Positions 1 through 15,351 of a DNA stretch of 64,000 nt are shown piece after piece. How positions within the stretch are numbered: the stretch's first letter is position 1; each line of letters starts with the position of its first letter. The notes under the pieces were generated by a model. The model worked only from the letters and a program-made list of their open reading frames with translations. It was not told the origin of the DNA and did not search any database. The stretch lies in NCBI GenBank assembly GCA_936450465.1, contig OW388293.1, positions 34,043,860 to 34,107,859 on the forward strand, written 5' to 3'. The DNA is from Gibbula magus. Taxonomy: Eukaryota; Mollusca; Gastropoda; Trochida; Trochidae. Made by a program: the position numbers and the translations under genes.

Positions 1-2400
1 CTCGTTCCAAAAAAACTATCGTCTAAAAGAAACACCAGCAACTTTTATAAGATCTATATTTTAATTGATTTTGTTCATATGCATTTCTTTATGACTGTAA
101 AACATTGATAGAAATGTTGTTATGTACACATACCGGTGAACGGTTTCTCAAACGACATACCAATCTGAGATTACTGTACCGTTTGTCTCATGTCATTGCA
201 AACGCATGGCATCATTTCTTTTAATGTCAGATTATGTATTCTCAATTTATTTGTATTTTAAAAGGCATAACAAGCCTTGGGGGAAGTCTAACTTCCTCTG
301 CACCTTCCGTGTTCTCCTGCAAGAAGCCATGCCGGTGTAATTTGTCGACCCGTCTTGTGAAAGGAGTTCTCGAGGTCTTTCAATGACGTCGAACACTTGT
401 GGTATTACGGAGGAGTTTAATTACATCGCACTCCCAATAGATTACCATATATTGCGTTTGCTCGCAGTGGCAGGGAATAGTTTAACAGAATAGCATATAA
501 AGCCCTCGTCGGCAGACAGCAAACAATAACGCGAAATCCACTTCATCGTTTGTGTCGACCACCCACAAATGGTCCTGAATTTCACACGAATGCAGCTTTC
601 TTTCTGTAGAGTGAATAATAAATAGCCAGAAACTTAAGTTCATTTCGATTATTTACATTGTCTATATGTTCCGTTGATGCTCTTGCAGGTAGCATACATG
701 GAATGTATCCTGAAGTATTGATCTGTTTATTAATTCTTGAAAAACAACACGATAGAATTAATATGTATCATGGCTTGTCGGGAATTTGGTGCATATAGTT
801 CCACGAAAGCCTTTTTGACAGATCTCAGATCGTTCCCTTAGTACAAACTTAATTGAACCTCCTCATTACCGGTTAATAGCATGTCCACAATTTCATTTAC
901 GATTGACACCGTAAAGTCTTCCCCCGAGGTGTTTTGAACGTTTATGCTAGGTTTAATTCAAAATCATCTTATCGGTAAAAGGTCGACATGCATTGTGACA
1001 AAAACGTACCTCGTCCTGTCCAATGATACATAGGTCCTTATTCATCAAAACTAGAGAAATTGTATCATGTGTATATGCACTACGGAACTGAAAGCTTCAA
1101 AAAATAAAATTACAGGGAAGGAGGCTGGTAGGGTAATTATACAATTTCATAAACTAAATTCTGTTCTACTTTTTAACGATTTCCCCTGCAAATCTACGTC
1201 TTAGTTGCCTCTTCAGTTGCGATGCACACACAACAAAGTCACACTGTCTATTTCTTCTGCCATTCAGAAGCACCGGTCTCCTATTGTCAGCCATGTTCTC
1301 TCATACAACAATCTACGACAGAGTTGGGCATTCTTTCTCAAAGTGTAGCTGTCATGCCTGACGGAAACATTGCGATGGCAGCGGTAAAACCACCCTCATA
1401 TTTCACCCCTGTCATACTGGCGTTATGAGGGTTAAATATAGACGGGCTGGGGTTGTACTCGGTAAGAAAGGGAGCAATTATGCATAGCCTGCTGCGGAGG
1501 ATTGCAGAGGAAAACAGCGGAATATGATCTGAAATGACAGATATTATTAGCGGAAAGTTTCTTGCGAAATCCTCATCATGAAACCCGAAAGCTTTAAATC
1601 AAAACATATGCTGTCTTATTCCTCGAGTTACTTAATCCTCCTGAGTGTACACCGTTTCTTGACAGGTTCAACCTTTAAAATAAGTGTTTTAAAGGCAGTA
1701 TTTTATACACGTTATTCTCAACTTACTGAGATTAAGATATAGATTTCCCTTGTGTTTTGTAAATATGGTTCTACACAACGTGAGGTATCCACTCACCGAT
1801 ATCAAACGAAAAGATAATTTGTATTTAGAGCAAAAACACGTTCTATGCAGTTACTCTCAGTCAAGTCAGAAAAATTCTCTTCGGTTTCGTTTCACTCAGT
1901 CCTAGATTTAAACAAACGTTAAAGACGTATTGTAATTATGTATTATATATTCATATCGGTATCAATATTTAAAACTGTTAACCAATAAAAAAGAAAATCA
2001 CCTTTATGCCGACGATTCACTTTGACGGTAAACGCACGACTTTGAATGAACAACTTGCAAACCTAACAAAGGTTGCTTTATGCAAGAGTTTCTCGACTTC
2101 TGCAAAAGTCAGGTATGAATCAAGTATGAAGTGCGATGTCAGCACAATGAGGCCCCACTGCGTTCCGGGTGAGTGACTAAACAAGGAGGTTCAGAATGCA
2201 TGGTTATCAGCAAATAGGTTTCGCTTGACAGGTGACTGTAACTCTGTATGGAGTTCACCCCGAACACAGGGGGCCCTCTCAGCTCAACATCACGCCTTCC
2301 ATGCTTTAATACCCTCAGCAAGAGGATTAGGGCAGATGGAAAGTAAACACGTCTTAGCCATGGATAAAGATAGCTTTATAAGGTCACGAGTACACTACAA
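1..2400. other. Unassigned AT-rich DNA
   Basis: I see no supported exon, RNA gene or transposon here. The short open frames at 1222-1428 (+), 2139-2321 (-) and 2225-2410 (+) show no motif, no paired splice signals and no coding-like base use, and are of the length expected by chance. Confidence 0.5.
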
Positions 2401-3440
2401 GAGTGTTTAATACATCAATAAAGCATGCACAATGTGCTCATAAGATGCTGTATGCTTAATGTATGTTCAATACATCAACAAGCATAGACGATGTTCGTGT
2501 AAGAACCTGAAGGTGTATGAAATGTGTACCTGTTACACATGAAGTGTTTTCTGTGCATAAAAAGCATACACATCAATGGACTTTTAAGATATATGAAGTA
2601 ACAAGCACAGGCAAGGTTCCTGTTTACTTGAATGTTGAGCTCAATACAGAAACAAGCACAAGCAATATATCTGTACATAAATAAGCATAACTACATGTAC
2701 AGTGTGCTTGTAAGACACAAACACAGACACAAGTATGCTCGTGAGTGAGTGAGTGAGTTTGGGTTTAACGCCGCTTTCAAGAGTATTTCACTTATATCGC
2801 GGCTGCTAGTATTATGGCAGGAAGAAAGCCCGCAACGCCATGTTGCTATGCACTGCGGTGAAACCTGCGAGCAGCGGCTGGAACTAGCGAACCATGGGTT
2901 GTACTACTCTGAATTTCAGTGTGTAAGACATGTTATGAGGTTAGTTCAATCAAGATTTACATTAATAAATCCTTGGTTCAATACAGAAACAGAGGTACGT
3001 GCTGTGCTAATAAGATGTGTTATGGGTTGGATTAGTACAGAGACAGAGGTATGTGTTGCGCTAGTAAGATGTGTTGTGAGGTTAGTTCAGTACGGAAACA
3101 GGCATACGAGTTGTGCTAGTAAGATGTGTTTTGAGGTTAGTTCAGTACGGAAACAGGCATACGTATACGTTTTGTGCCTAGTTATGAGGTAAATTAACAA
3201 CACAAACATATGATGTAAATTAAGTACACATACATGCATACATGTTGGGCTAGTAAGATATGTAATGAGGTATGTTCAGTACAGAAACAACGATAAGTTT
3301 TACGATTTTAAGAAACAAACAAATGTAATGTGTTTGGGGGACAGTATGCATTGTCTTCAGTACATAAGCTACCACATACTGTCCATACGTGTTGTGCTTG
3401 TAAGATGGAGAGTGCGTTCTGCTTGTTACTGAGAGAAGAA
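2401..3440. repeat. Degenerate minisatellite, about 55-bp unit
   Basis: The words GTGCTAGTAAGATGTGTT, GAGGTTAGTTCAGTAC and GAAACAGGCATAC recur in order with a period near 55 bp. The copies are cleanest at about 2930-3180 and decay outward on both sides (forms with 'aataagcat' and 'gtaagac' at 2410-2740, then 3240-3290 and 3390-3410). The 147-codon open frame at 2749-3192 runs through this array and a short repeat, so it is a repeat product and not a gene. Unit edges are approximate. Confidence 0.75.
2741..2897 (+). mobile_element. Gastropod-type GTGAGTGAGT interspersed repeat, fragment
   Basis: It begins with GTGA repeated four times, followed by GTTTGGGTTTAACGCCGCTT, then 'gtatttcacttatatcgcggc'-type sequence split by short gaps. 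This head closely resembles the very abundant GTGAGTGAGTTT(A/G)GTTTTACGCCGC repeat that I know from abalone and related gastropods. It is inserted inside the surrounding 55-bp minisatellite. The 3' end cannot be fixed and no target-site duplication was identified. The resemblance is from memory, so the family name is left open. Confidence 0.6.
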
Positions 3441-4291
3441 TACGTAACGTGCTTCATCAAATTCATTGCTTTTAACCAAATATTGAAAAAACGAGGTCCT
3501 CTTCCATGACCAGACATAGGAAAAGAGTGTCAGTCTTCACTTCATGTTCAGGGTATATCCGAGTGGAACACGTCAGCATATATATTATCAATACGTTGCT
3601 GATATGCTGCGTAGAATGTGATAGTTTGCTTGTATCATCGTCATTTAGAGGTATCCTTTACCCTTCTTATTCTCCACTCACGATCCGCTGTCCCCTAAAT
3701 ACTCCTTACACGACTGGGGTAAATAAACATCAGTAGTAGCCCTGGTAGGAGGCGTGCGTCTATAGACTACCGGTTTCTTTGTTGGGAGATGGGTAAGAAA
3801 TGCGTTTATCTACGCTACCCTGTGCATTCAACGTACCCCATGAAGCATAGCGGAGCCTGCTGTGTTATAGCAGGTTATGAGATTGTATAGTGAGGTCCTT
3901 CCATAGCCTCCTCTTGCTGTTACCATTATATAGCTCAGCGTATCATAATGAAATCATATCAGGATATCATCCATAAGAAACAGAGTCAATGAATAACTCG
4001 TGGGTAATTATCCCAACACAAAAAGCAAGCCATACCTCAAGCTTTCAAAACATCCGAGCACTTGACGATATTTTCACTGGCGCTATTTTTAAATGAAGAT
4101 GATGAGGGGTGATTGTTTGTGTTGGAGAGAATATTTTATGAAACCGTTACTGTTTATACACATCTCATAAAGGCAAACATAAACTCAAAGGTCGACAAAG
4201 GTCAACAGTTACGACGTACGTAGACACTAAATTGTGAACGTTACTATGAGGGAATATTTGTAAATATGCAGCTGTAATCTCCTTAAGAGGC
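3441..4291. other. Unassigned DNA
   Basis: No exon or mobile element recognised. Small open frames on either strand lack any supporting signal. Confidence 0.5.
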
Positions 4292-4702
4292 ACCGTATTT
4301 CCTCTAATAGGGGACAAGGCCCTTATTAACATTTAAGGGCTCTTACCCCCGGCGCCTATTAGAGGCCCGGCTCTTATTTGAAACCCGGCTCTTATTTTAT
4401 TTTCAGGTTTGACCAATGCACGTGATAACCTCTGATAACCATTAAGAATAACACACACTCCTCGCAATTTGATGTAAACCGAATTTAACGTGGTAGTTTA
4501 ATCCTCTTAGTGCCTGGGAACAGATATGGGAAATATATTTAGTAGGGGTGATCATTGATGCGATATAAACTGGGCCCCTATTAGAGACCTGGCCCTTATT
4601 GGAGACCCGGCTCTTATTCACCTTTGGGTACCTTAACCCCCCGGCTGCTATTAGAGGCCCGGCTCCTTTTTGAGGCCCGGCCCCTATTAGAGGAAATACG
4701 GT
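4292..4702. mobile_element. 411-bp foldback (MITE-like) element with CCCGGCTCTTATT repeats
   Basis: The ends are inverted repeats: the left end reads ACCGTATTTCCTCTAATAGG and the right end is its reverse complement, CCTATTAGAGGAAATACGGT. The interior is built from roughly 20-bp words of the type GCCCGGCTCTTATTNGAGAC, in several copies near each end (4350-4395 and 4575-4690), around a unique centre of about 180 bp. There is no coding capacity, so any mobility would have been non-autonomous. No clear target-site duplication is visible. Confidence 0.75.
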
Positions 4703-6885
4703 AAATTCTATTTACTTTCTGAGATGAAACATATAAGAGAAACATAACGTAAACATGTTCTTGTCAACTATCATTTGATATCAACAAAACATGGTTATAT
4801 AATTTCTAAATCAACTGTTAAAAACACGGCCCTACACGCTTGGGGTCGAATTCAAAAACCACAAAACAACACGGAGGTGAGTCGCATGTCATATTCACAC
4901 ACATTTAACGTGACTTATTATAACGAGTTACGTTTCGATATTGGAAGTTGATATGTTTCGTCTGCAGTCAAAATTCGCAGGGTAGGGCTGTGTACTCCCC
5001 AAGAGTTGAACCAGAAGGTTTATGACTTAGAAAACTTTGTAAATATAAATATAACATCACTGCATCATAATTAATTACACTTCTATTAATGTTCTCGAAG
5101 AAAACACAATATGCTGTCAATACATTGTCTTCAGGACAACATGTCAAATAATAAATCTTTGTTATGAAAGTTTCCATTATATACGTCATCTGTCACGCCA
5201 TATATGCATTATCTCCATGAACAATACCCCTGTTATTTTTTTATATCAAGTCTTATTATAGTTGATTAAATTAGGATTGAGATATTCACTTGCGTAATCA
5301 GTTCATGCAAAGAGGCATTTATTTACGAACTCACTAATGTAACATCTAAAGGTGTAATTAATGTCAGCACAGTGTGGCCATTATGTTATTCCGAACATAG
5401 AAACTGTGTAGCACCTTATATGGGACCCGGCTATTTACTTTGTAGTGTGATATAATGACCAGAAAATTATAAGGGTTTACGCCAAAGTCTGCATTGATTA
5501 TTGCATACCATCAATTACTAGGCTATAACGACAGTTATGTAGATCATGTACTTTTGAAACTATTTTCTTGCAAAATAAATTAATGAAATTACAACAAATA
5601 ATGTTTCTTTTCAGATTTCGGAGTGTTTGAATGGTTTCCGGACATTTTCTTCGAGAAAAAGAATTAAAAAATAGAAAATTACACACATTTATATAACGAT
5701 GTTTAGAGTCTCGAATGGTCATTTCTGAACTTAAAGAGGTCACTGACTGAGTTCTGTTTTTCATAAATTTTAAGAACATGTTTTGTTGATGTTGCTATTT
5801 GAATAATTTTGTTTCCTCTGCCACACAACTCATTTAAGCTTCTGGATAATTTCAGACTTAATTGTTGATTACAAGCGCTTTACGTACACAGAGAAGAATT
5901 CTGTTCCATATATCCCGAAACCAATAATTAAGATTCAAATCGGGATATAGACACAGTCTCTCGAAAACTCTACTCTGATTTGTCTATGCAAACTGAGGAC
6001 GATAATTTATAGGCTTTGAAGAGTTAAGGTGACATATTATCAGAAACAACTTAAATTTCTTTCCTTACTTCATTTGAAAAAAACCTCACTAAGCCAGTCT
6101 ACGTAGGTTCACGTAGAGTTCACATGTGCACGTGTGTCTGCACGTGTAAATAAGCCCCCTACACAGACAAGCATCACCTTGACGCTATGGCACCACACCA
6201 CTAAGGTATCACCGCGAAGCCTTCTAACTCGTCAATAGGATGTAGTTGACAGGTGCCGATACAAATTAAGTGTTTGGATCATTTTATCAGCTTCTTTAAA
6301 TACAGCTATCAAGGAGGAAGTACATATCAGTGACATATGAACAGTGACACGATAGCTACTGAAAAGTTGCAACATTAACACGTGTTGTCATCATGCGCAT
6401 TGGAACGAGGGGAATGATACAAAACTATTTATTGTCTGAACACTTTGATTTAAAATCCTCATCCATACGCATACATTTAGAAAGTGTTGGTCGTATTGCA
6501 GTCCAGTCTGATACGTTGTTGAAAATGTGTTAGTATATACTTCTGTCAACAAGTATAGACATATTTCCTAGCGTTAGTCTAAAAGTCTTTGCTTAATTTA
6601 CACCCACACGAAATGTTTGTGAGAAACAAGCTAGTTTAAACATTTGCAGATTCCTTTGAAACATTTTCTAAGAAACAGATGCACATTAGCATGTCCTGTT
6701 CACACGAATAAACCTTTATTTCGTTCCCAATGTGTCAGTTTCACCACGCTAGTGCAGTTCTGCTGCCAGAGTATTTTACAGTTATTTTTACAGTCAGATA
6801 CATGTACATTGTCTTGCCGTATGTCACAGTCACCTGGCTAGAGCGGTGCATGTCACTTGCACACTGATGTAGATAACATTTGGTG
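4703..6885. other. Unassigned DNA
   Basis: No supported exon. A solitary 'gggacccggct' near 5425 resembles a word of the upstream foldback element but is too short to call. Around 6110-6150 there are several CACGTG-like words with no gene attached. Confidence 0.45.
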
Positions 6886-7570
6886 TAAGAAAATAGTAGC
6901 TCAAAATTCACATCAAGGCTTATTGTAAGAGCAACGTTTCTCTACACTAACGTTAACGTTTATTGTTAGAGCATCGTATCTCTACACTGACGTTAACGCT
7001 TGGTGTTGGAATATCATGTACATTAACGATAATATTTGATGTAGGAAAGAAATATCTCCACATGCATGGACGTTGACGCTTAGTTGTAGACATTTACGTT
7101 TATTGTTGGCAAATCATACCTCTAAATTTACATTAAGGCTTAGTGTTTGAACATCATCTCTCTTCATTGACGTTAACGTTTACCTTTTGGAACAGCATAG
7201 CTCCAAATTGACGTTAATGATTTGTGTTGAACAACCATATACGTTCACATTGTGTTTACGTTTAGTATTGGAACATCCTACCTCCTCATTGACGTTAACG
7301 TTCATACCTCAATATTGAATTTGATGTGCTTTCTTACTGATGTTTGAATGCTTGAATTTAACAGACTGCTACAATGACACAGACCGTTCAAAAACTTTTA
7401 CATTGACATGGACATGGACATTTTCTGTTGGAATATACTTTTAAATTGACATTAAAATAATCATACTCACTGACTTTATGATCTTCTGTTGGAACATGAT
7501 ATTCACCATGATAATCATAACAACACTAATTATATCAATGTTAGCATTGACGTTGTTCTCCTGCATTCTT
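6886..7570. repeat. Degenerate tandem repeat built on CATTGACGTTAACGTTTA
   Basis: Variants of 'ca(c/t)tgacgttaacgtttagtgttggaacatcatacctc' recur roughly every 45-55 bp, at about 6950, 6990, 7080, 7165, 7215 and 7290, fading towards 7560. The GACGTTAACGT core is near-palindromic. Copy divergence is high, which suggests an old array. No coding potential. Confidence 0.65.
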
Positions 7571-9642
7571 CTTTCGTTCTCAGATTAAGAACCGAAATCA
7601 GACTAAAATCACCTCTGGTTAGCAGAGAGCTCAAAATCAAACGCATTTAGGTAGCAATTCCTTTTAAACAATGATACACTAACATAATTTGAGTACACAT
7701 TACATTTAAGCTTTACAGATCTTTTAAAACAATTACGATCTGTTATCAAGTTCATGGAAGCAAGCAACTAACAACTTTCAAACCCTATTCTCAAAACAAG
7801 GAAAATTCGTTGCTCAGCCATATCTTAATATCAAGACAATTATCAACGTTTTGTAAGATAAAGCGTTTTCGTGTCCTGGCTTTTTACTACATTCAATTAC
7901 GTTTAATGAACAAACGATGCAAATGTCTTCCAAACCTGAAAACTCGCGAGGTGTGCGGCATCAAGATTTTATCACTTAAATTAAATTCTTCGCAACATTT
8001 GCAAAAGCCTACGCCATGTTGGTGCCATTCCAATTATTCGTCTATGGTTCACTTCAAAGACTTATCCCTCGCTCTCAGCCAGTGCTCTCATTGTGAATAA
8101 TTACGTAATCAAATGTCACGAAGGATAAAGATAGGACTGAACAGGTCTATAATGACATCAGAAAACAGTAGCAGATAGCAGATGGGAGACAGAGGCTGTT
8201 GCCTTGGTTATTTAGTAATCAAATGAAGTCCTTATCGATTGATGGTTGGCGCCGAAAACTCGTCTCTGTTGGAGCGTCTGGATACAATACATGGGCTAAC
8301 GTGATTAAAGAGCACTGCATTATGTAATTAGTAGGGATATTCGATAAATCAAAACTGTAGGTGATATGCCATGCTTTTGGCTTAGTGATACGATCATCTC
8401 GCCTTGATTATAAAACACCTGTAGTCACCTTGTAAACTGATAGTGCTCTCTCCGAAATAAGAATATCAAAATTGTGATGACATGAATAACATTAAGATAT
8501 CTAACATCCATTCATTTTCTTTTTCTGAATATGTTAATACTTTCTAAAAATGGCATATTTGCTTACGTATATCTTCACCAAGAGGACCATGGTAAAATGT
8601 GAATTAAACACAAAATCCTTCAGCACAAAATGAAACGTAGTAGTAACCGGTTTGTATACATATATAGATAAGGCTATGGTTTATGTGCACATCAAATCTT
8701 TCCTATACATTGTATTTTTGTGGCTCTCAAGATCCAAGGTTGTATTACCATATCACAGTTTGAACATAACAGTAAATAAAACAGGCGTATAGAGCATAAG
8801 TAAGACTGTCAGCTCTGACAACTGACAACTTCCAACTGATTTCCTTATTGAAGTTTTGAAATGACCTATCAAAAGATAACAAGAGAAGAATGTACACAAC
8901 TGTCAACGTAACCTCATTATATATGTTAACATATATCACTCTGTGTGTCGAATGATAAAAGTATAATAATAACGACTTTAAAATTAGTATGGAAAATCAG
9001 TGCAATGAGAAAAAAGTATAATAACCAAATCATATGTCTATTGACAATAAATCGAGCACAGATCGACAATGTAATGAAACATAATTATACGCGTACAACC
9101 TCCCTGGACAACTTAAATATGTTTGATGACACAAAGTGTAATTCGTTAAATCGCCACTGGATTTATCCTAGTCTTACAATGGACTGTAATTGCATACAGA
9201 CAGGAAAGTGCATTAAACATACAGGAACCAGTCATCTTATACGAGAAGCATGTACTCTTGCAATAACGGTAACCAATACTAAGTCAATGTTTTGGAGTGA
9301 ACATAGACTAACATTTAGTCTCAGAAATATTTTGTTCTTACCAGCAACATTTTTCAAACAAAGCAAATAGTTACACCAAATGGAGCCCTAAAGATGCCTG
9401 AATTTAGAGCTGAGTAATCTAGCCTTGCTATAACTTTCTAGACTGGGTTGGTTCAATTGATTATTTTGCTCTAGGGTCTGGATGACAGACTAGAGTGAAC
9501 AGTAAGAACAAGCACGTATCATCAAACAACTCACAAACAGTTGTGTTCATACATGTTATTGATTTAAATAAGTCTTTGAAAGCGGTCTTTGAGTGCTATC
9601 GTATCAAGTGGCGGATGGTCTGAATTTGCTATAGTATTGCTT
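7571..9642. other. Unassigned DNA including one long chance frame
   Basis: The 141-codon open frame at 8945-9370 (+) is the longest frame here. It is Asn/Ile/Lys/Thr-rich as expected from AT-rich DNA, starts without context and has no recognisable motif. I treat it as probably non-coding. Confidence 0.45.
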
Positions 9643-9643
9643 G

Positions 9644-9701
<58 letters not shown>

Positions 9702-9708
9702 TATATAG
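9643..9708. repeat. (TA)n microsatellite
   Basis: An alternating TA tract about 45-65 bp long with one TATG interruption near its 3' end. Confidence 0.95.
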
Positions 9709-11390
9709 CTACAATCGACCGCTGCTTCAGTCCATGATAATTTAATACACAGGAAGTGGTTCTGCTTGAAGAGAAGAGACAAAGAAGTGATTATCAAAAT
9801 GTTGTATCCCACAATACTCTAGTAAGAATATGTTCTATATAATAGATATGATTTACTTATTCAAGTAAACTATTTCCTTTTTGTATATCAATATTTGATA
9901 GATAAGACGTCATTAATACACCCCGTCGTTTTAATGACTTGCCTACAATGTATTTGTTTATGAAGAGTAAATATTCAATTGAATAACAATATTGCCTGTT
10001 CTATATCAATGCTGTATAGCACTGGCTCACTGACGGAATTATCTCCGTCCTTTTAAACAACCAATGTTTTAAGATATTGCGGACAAAACACAAATATAGT
10101 GAAGACGTGCGCCATCATGTCGATTACCTGTAACTATGGAAACCGAAGATGCAATCTAATATGATTATCAATAATACATTTAGTTGCCGGGTCAGTTTCT
10201 TGTGTTTGTGTGAGGGATGTATAATCCACTGTCAAGCGACATGAAATGCAGTGAAGAAGAACATAAGGTGGTTTATCATGGGAAGAGAGTATTATTAATA
10301 ATGACACATGTCTTTGTTGAAGTATAACACGGGTTTTCATAATAAGCGCGTATTTTCGCCGGTAGGCCTGTAACTCATACTTATACAACTACACAACATG
10401 TTGTTTATCGGCATATTCCTCCTTAAGGTCTAGTTCTACGTACATGACTAACCTTTATATGCTCATGTTAAGTAACTTCACTGAAACACGTGGACCTTGT
10501 CATGGTGAACATTGCAAAATTATCCTTAAATTGAATATCAGCCAAACGTAAGTTTCAGATGTTCGAGAATGAAATCACCACATGTCCTGCCTGAACGGTA
10601 GCATTAATCATTCAATAACGATTAATATTTGAGATTACGCAATAAGATCAAAGATGTTTCAAAGGAGAACATCACAGCAGCCCACAGCACTGAAACACAA
10701 TGTTTACATCTGTTTTTAATACTTAGAAACTATATTCGCCTCTCTATTGAAATGACACTTTTCATAACTGTAGTCACATATTTTAGAAATTGAACATTTT
10801 AAATACACCTAACGAACAAAGCATGGTATCGACATAAATACAGTAAGCAGAGCTGAAATGTACACGCTGAACTAAATGACCCCAAATTAGTTCCTTAGAC
10901 GGGGATTCAGTTGACAGAATCTGGCATGACAGCCGAATTACACCATTCAAAACAATGTAACCCTACACCGCGGATTGATATTCAATACACACAGCCAGGC
11001 GAGAACAATCGGTCTTCACCTGAAAGTGGCTTGTTCAGAAAAAAAAAAACACGTCACGTGTTAGCAAGATTCACGTGATCAACCTGCAGTGTGTGGGAAT
11101 CGAGGTTTGGCCCCAAATACATAAATTTAAACTTTTAACTGATCAGAATTTCAGATCTTGTCGACTAACGTCTAGGTGCAATGGAGTTTGACAAATGAGC
11201 ATACACAAGTGGTAAAAGGGCTTTTCACTAAGCTCTATAATACGAGTGTATTTGGTTGGATTTTCAAGGCTGTAATTACGGAGACACACCTGTGACGACT
11301 GAGTCAATGATCGATTATTGAGGATCTCTTGTAGAGATTTAACCACTATTTGACCACGTTACTGACCGAGCTGTATGTCCATCAGTGCCA
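9709..11390. other. Unassigned DNA
   Basis: No supported exon or element. An A12 run followed by the near-palindrome ACACGTCACGTGT lies near 11040-11060. The frames at 10134-10388 (-) and 11143-11346 (-) have no supporting signals. Confidence 0.45.
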
Positions 11391-12060
11391 ATTACGGAGA
11401 TCCATCACTTCTGTAACTAGGGACAATGCCACTGGTGTTGTCGTTTCGCCTCTGGTAGAATATAGTTTAATGCCTGTTAAAGGCTGGCTTTATTATAGAT
11501 TCACGACATTGCCTCCGGTATAAGGTATATGTTACATAGTTGAAGACTAGCTATTTCATAGAATCATGCTCCCCAGGACACTGTCTCTTGATCATTATTA
11601 GTTCATGGTGGGCTGGTTTGATCAATAGTGTTCAAGAATTTAATATGACATTGCCTGAGGTTGAGAATATACATGTAGCGTTAAGCTGGCACTGTCTCAT
11701 TGGTGCACTGTAGTATCCCGTCTAGAGAGGATTTCACGAAAACAATGTTATATCAATGGCGTGTAAAATTATAGTATGGCAATGTGAATTTCCGTTAGAA
11801 AATCTAGCCGCGGTGTGTAAATCTCATTGACACATTTTCCTATATCCACTATCACGTCTTGACCATTGTAAGACTATTTCATGAAAGGAAGGTTAGGTAA
11901 ACAGCGTTTGAGAATATGGCAGGGCACTGCCTACGGTTGAATACACCAAGAGCTCAAGACCGGCTTACATCAAAGACATAGTAATATATATCCCCTGCGG
12001 TTGAAGGTCTACAATACCTTTTACATCTTGGCACCGTCATATATACAGTTTATATCCAAG
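11391..12060. repeat. Very degenerate periodic sequence
   Basis: Variants of 'gacattgcct(c/a)cggttgaa(t/g)atac' occur near 11509, 11646, 11923 and 11988, each preceded by sequence related to 'ctggctttattatagattcacga'. Spacing is irregular (about 65 to 280 bp), so this may be an ancient, mostly eroded minisatellite. A self-alignment would decide. Confidence 0.35.
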
Positions 12061-12092
12061 TTCGTTTGAACAATATGATCTTGATGAGATAA

Positions 12093-12190
12093 GTTATGAT
12101 AAATTAGGTTTTAATAAAAGCGCTTCGGCTGTTTACAACATGTTATGATAAATTAGGTTTTAATAAAAGCGCTTCGGCTGTTTACAACAT
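12093..12190. repeat. Exact tandem duplication of a 49-bp unit
   Basis: Two adjacent copies, 12093-12141 and 12142-12190, each starting GTTATGATAAATTAGGTT and ending GTTTACAACAT, are identical. Each includes AAAAGCGCTTCGGCTG. Zero divergence implies a very recent event, polymorphism or an assembly effect. Confidence 0.95.
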
Positions 12191-12476
12191 CTTCAGTAAA
12201 AAGAGACGAATATGAAATGCTGGAGACTCACATTATTGACCAGGAATCACAGTTGATCCTCCATCGTTGAAATTTGAATTCATTAAAATTGGCAATACAA
12301 AATTGAGCACAATATTAGCAAAATGTTGCTCGGACCACCCGAACCAAATCTGCCTCTTCTGATATCAATCGATCAATCAATCAGTCTTTATTCAGTATTT
12401 AGAAGGAACATGCACATACAATTCGGAAAACACGACGCAGTATGTCAACGTCTTTGAGGTACTGGTATGTGTTTCA

Positions 12477-14864
<2,388 letters not shown>

Positions 14865-15000
14865 CACTACAGCCGATGGTCACTATGAGCAACCAACTGT
14901 TCAGTTAAAGTCTCCGCAATGTTAGGTTCAGTAACAGTACTGTACAGTACGAGTGTGAGCAGTCATGTAGGATTATTTACAACACTTCCAGCGTTTTAGC
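14865..15000 (-). pseudogene. Decayed paralogue of the 15.2 kb candidate exon
   Basis: On the minus strand this segment aligns with the neighbouring exon at 15166-15311. Shared landmarks include TACATGACTGCT versus TACATCACTGCT, TACTGTTACT, and TGCGGAGACTTTAACTGAACA-like sequence versus its counterpart. The shared frame carries several stop codons here (for example TAA directly after the first Cys codon). The pair shows a local duplication at about 300 bp spacing, one copy open and one broken. Confidence 0.4.
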
Positions 15001-15165
15001 ACATGACTGGACAGAAATAGTTAGGGTTATATGTACATTTTGAAATTATAAATAAAAATCGATTTATAATTGAAACACCTCTTAGTCCGGTAAACCTTCA
15101 ATAATAAAAGTCAACGTATTTTGTCCAATATATAAAGATATACAAATTCTCATCACTCCTGATTT

Positions 15166-15311
15166 CTACACCCAATGGAAGCTATGAGAGTTTCTCCGTA
15201 ACCCATCACTGTTGAGTGAAGAGTATCCACACTGCCAGGTATAGTAACAGTAGCCAAGAGTCGAGTAGTGCTCCCCAGCAGTGATGTACGATTGATTACA
15301 GTACGTCCCAC
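15166..15311 (-). CDS. Candidate terminal exon of a Cys/Tyr-rich protein
   Basis: Read on the minus strand, a pyrimidine-rich run (TTCCCTTTGTTGTTC) leads to an AG acceptor just upstream of GTGGGACGTACTGT. The exon then stays open for 47 codons to TAG. The peptide contains Cys-Asn-Gln, a GYCYYTWQCGYSS stretch and ends FHWV, with aromatic residues and cysteines spaced as in small extracellular modules. I do not recognise a family. A decayed copy lies at 14865-15000, which argues that a real unit was duplicated. Upstream exons were not found. It could instead be a pseudo-exon. Confidence 0.35.
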
Positions 15312-15351
15312 CTGGTCTCCATTTGAACAACAAAGGGAATCTTATACACAA

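Noticed and set aside
2749..3192. 147-codon open frame
   Set aside because: It runs through a short interspersed repeat and a 55-bp minisatellite, and its peptide repeats with the array.
8945..9370. 141-codon open frame
   Set aside because: AT-driven residue bias, no motif, no splice or promoter context and no conserved copy.
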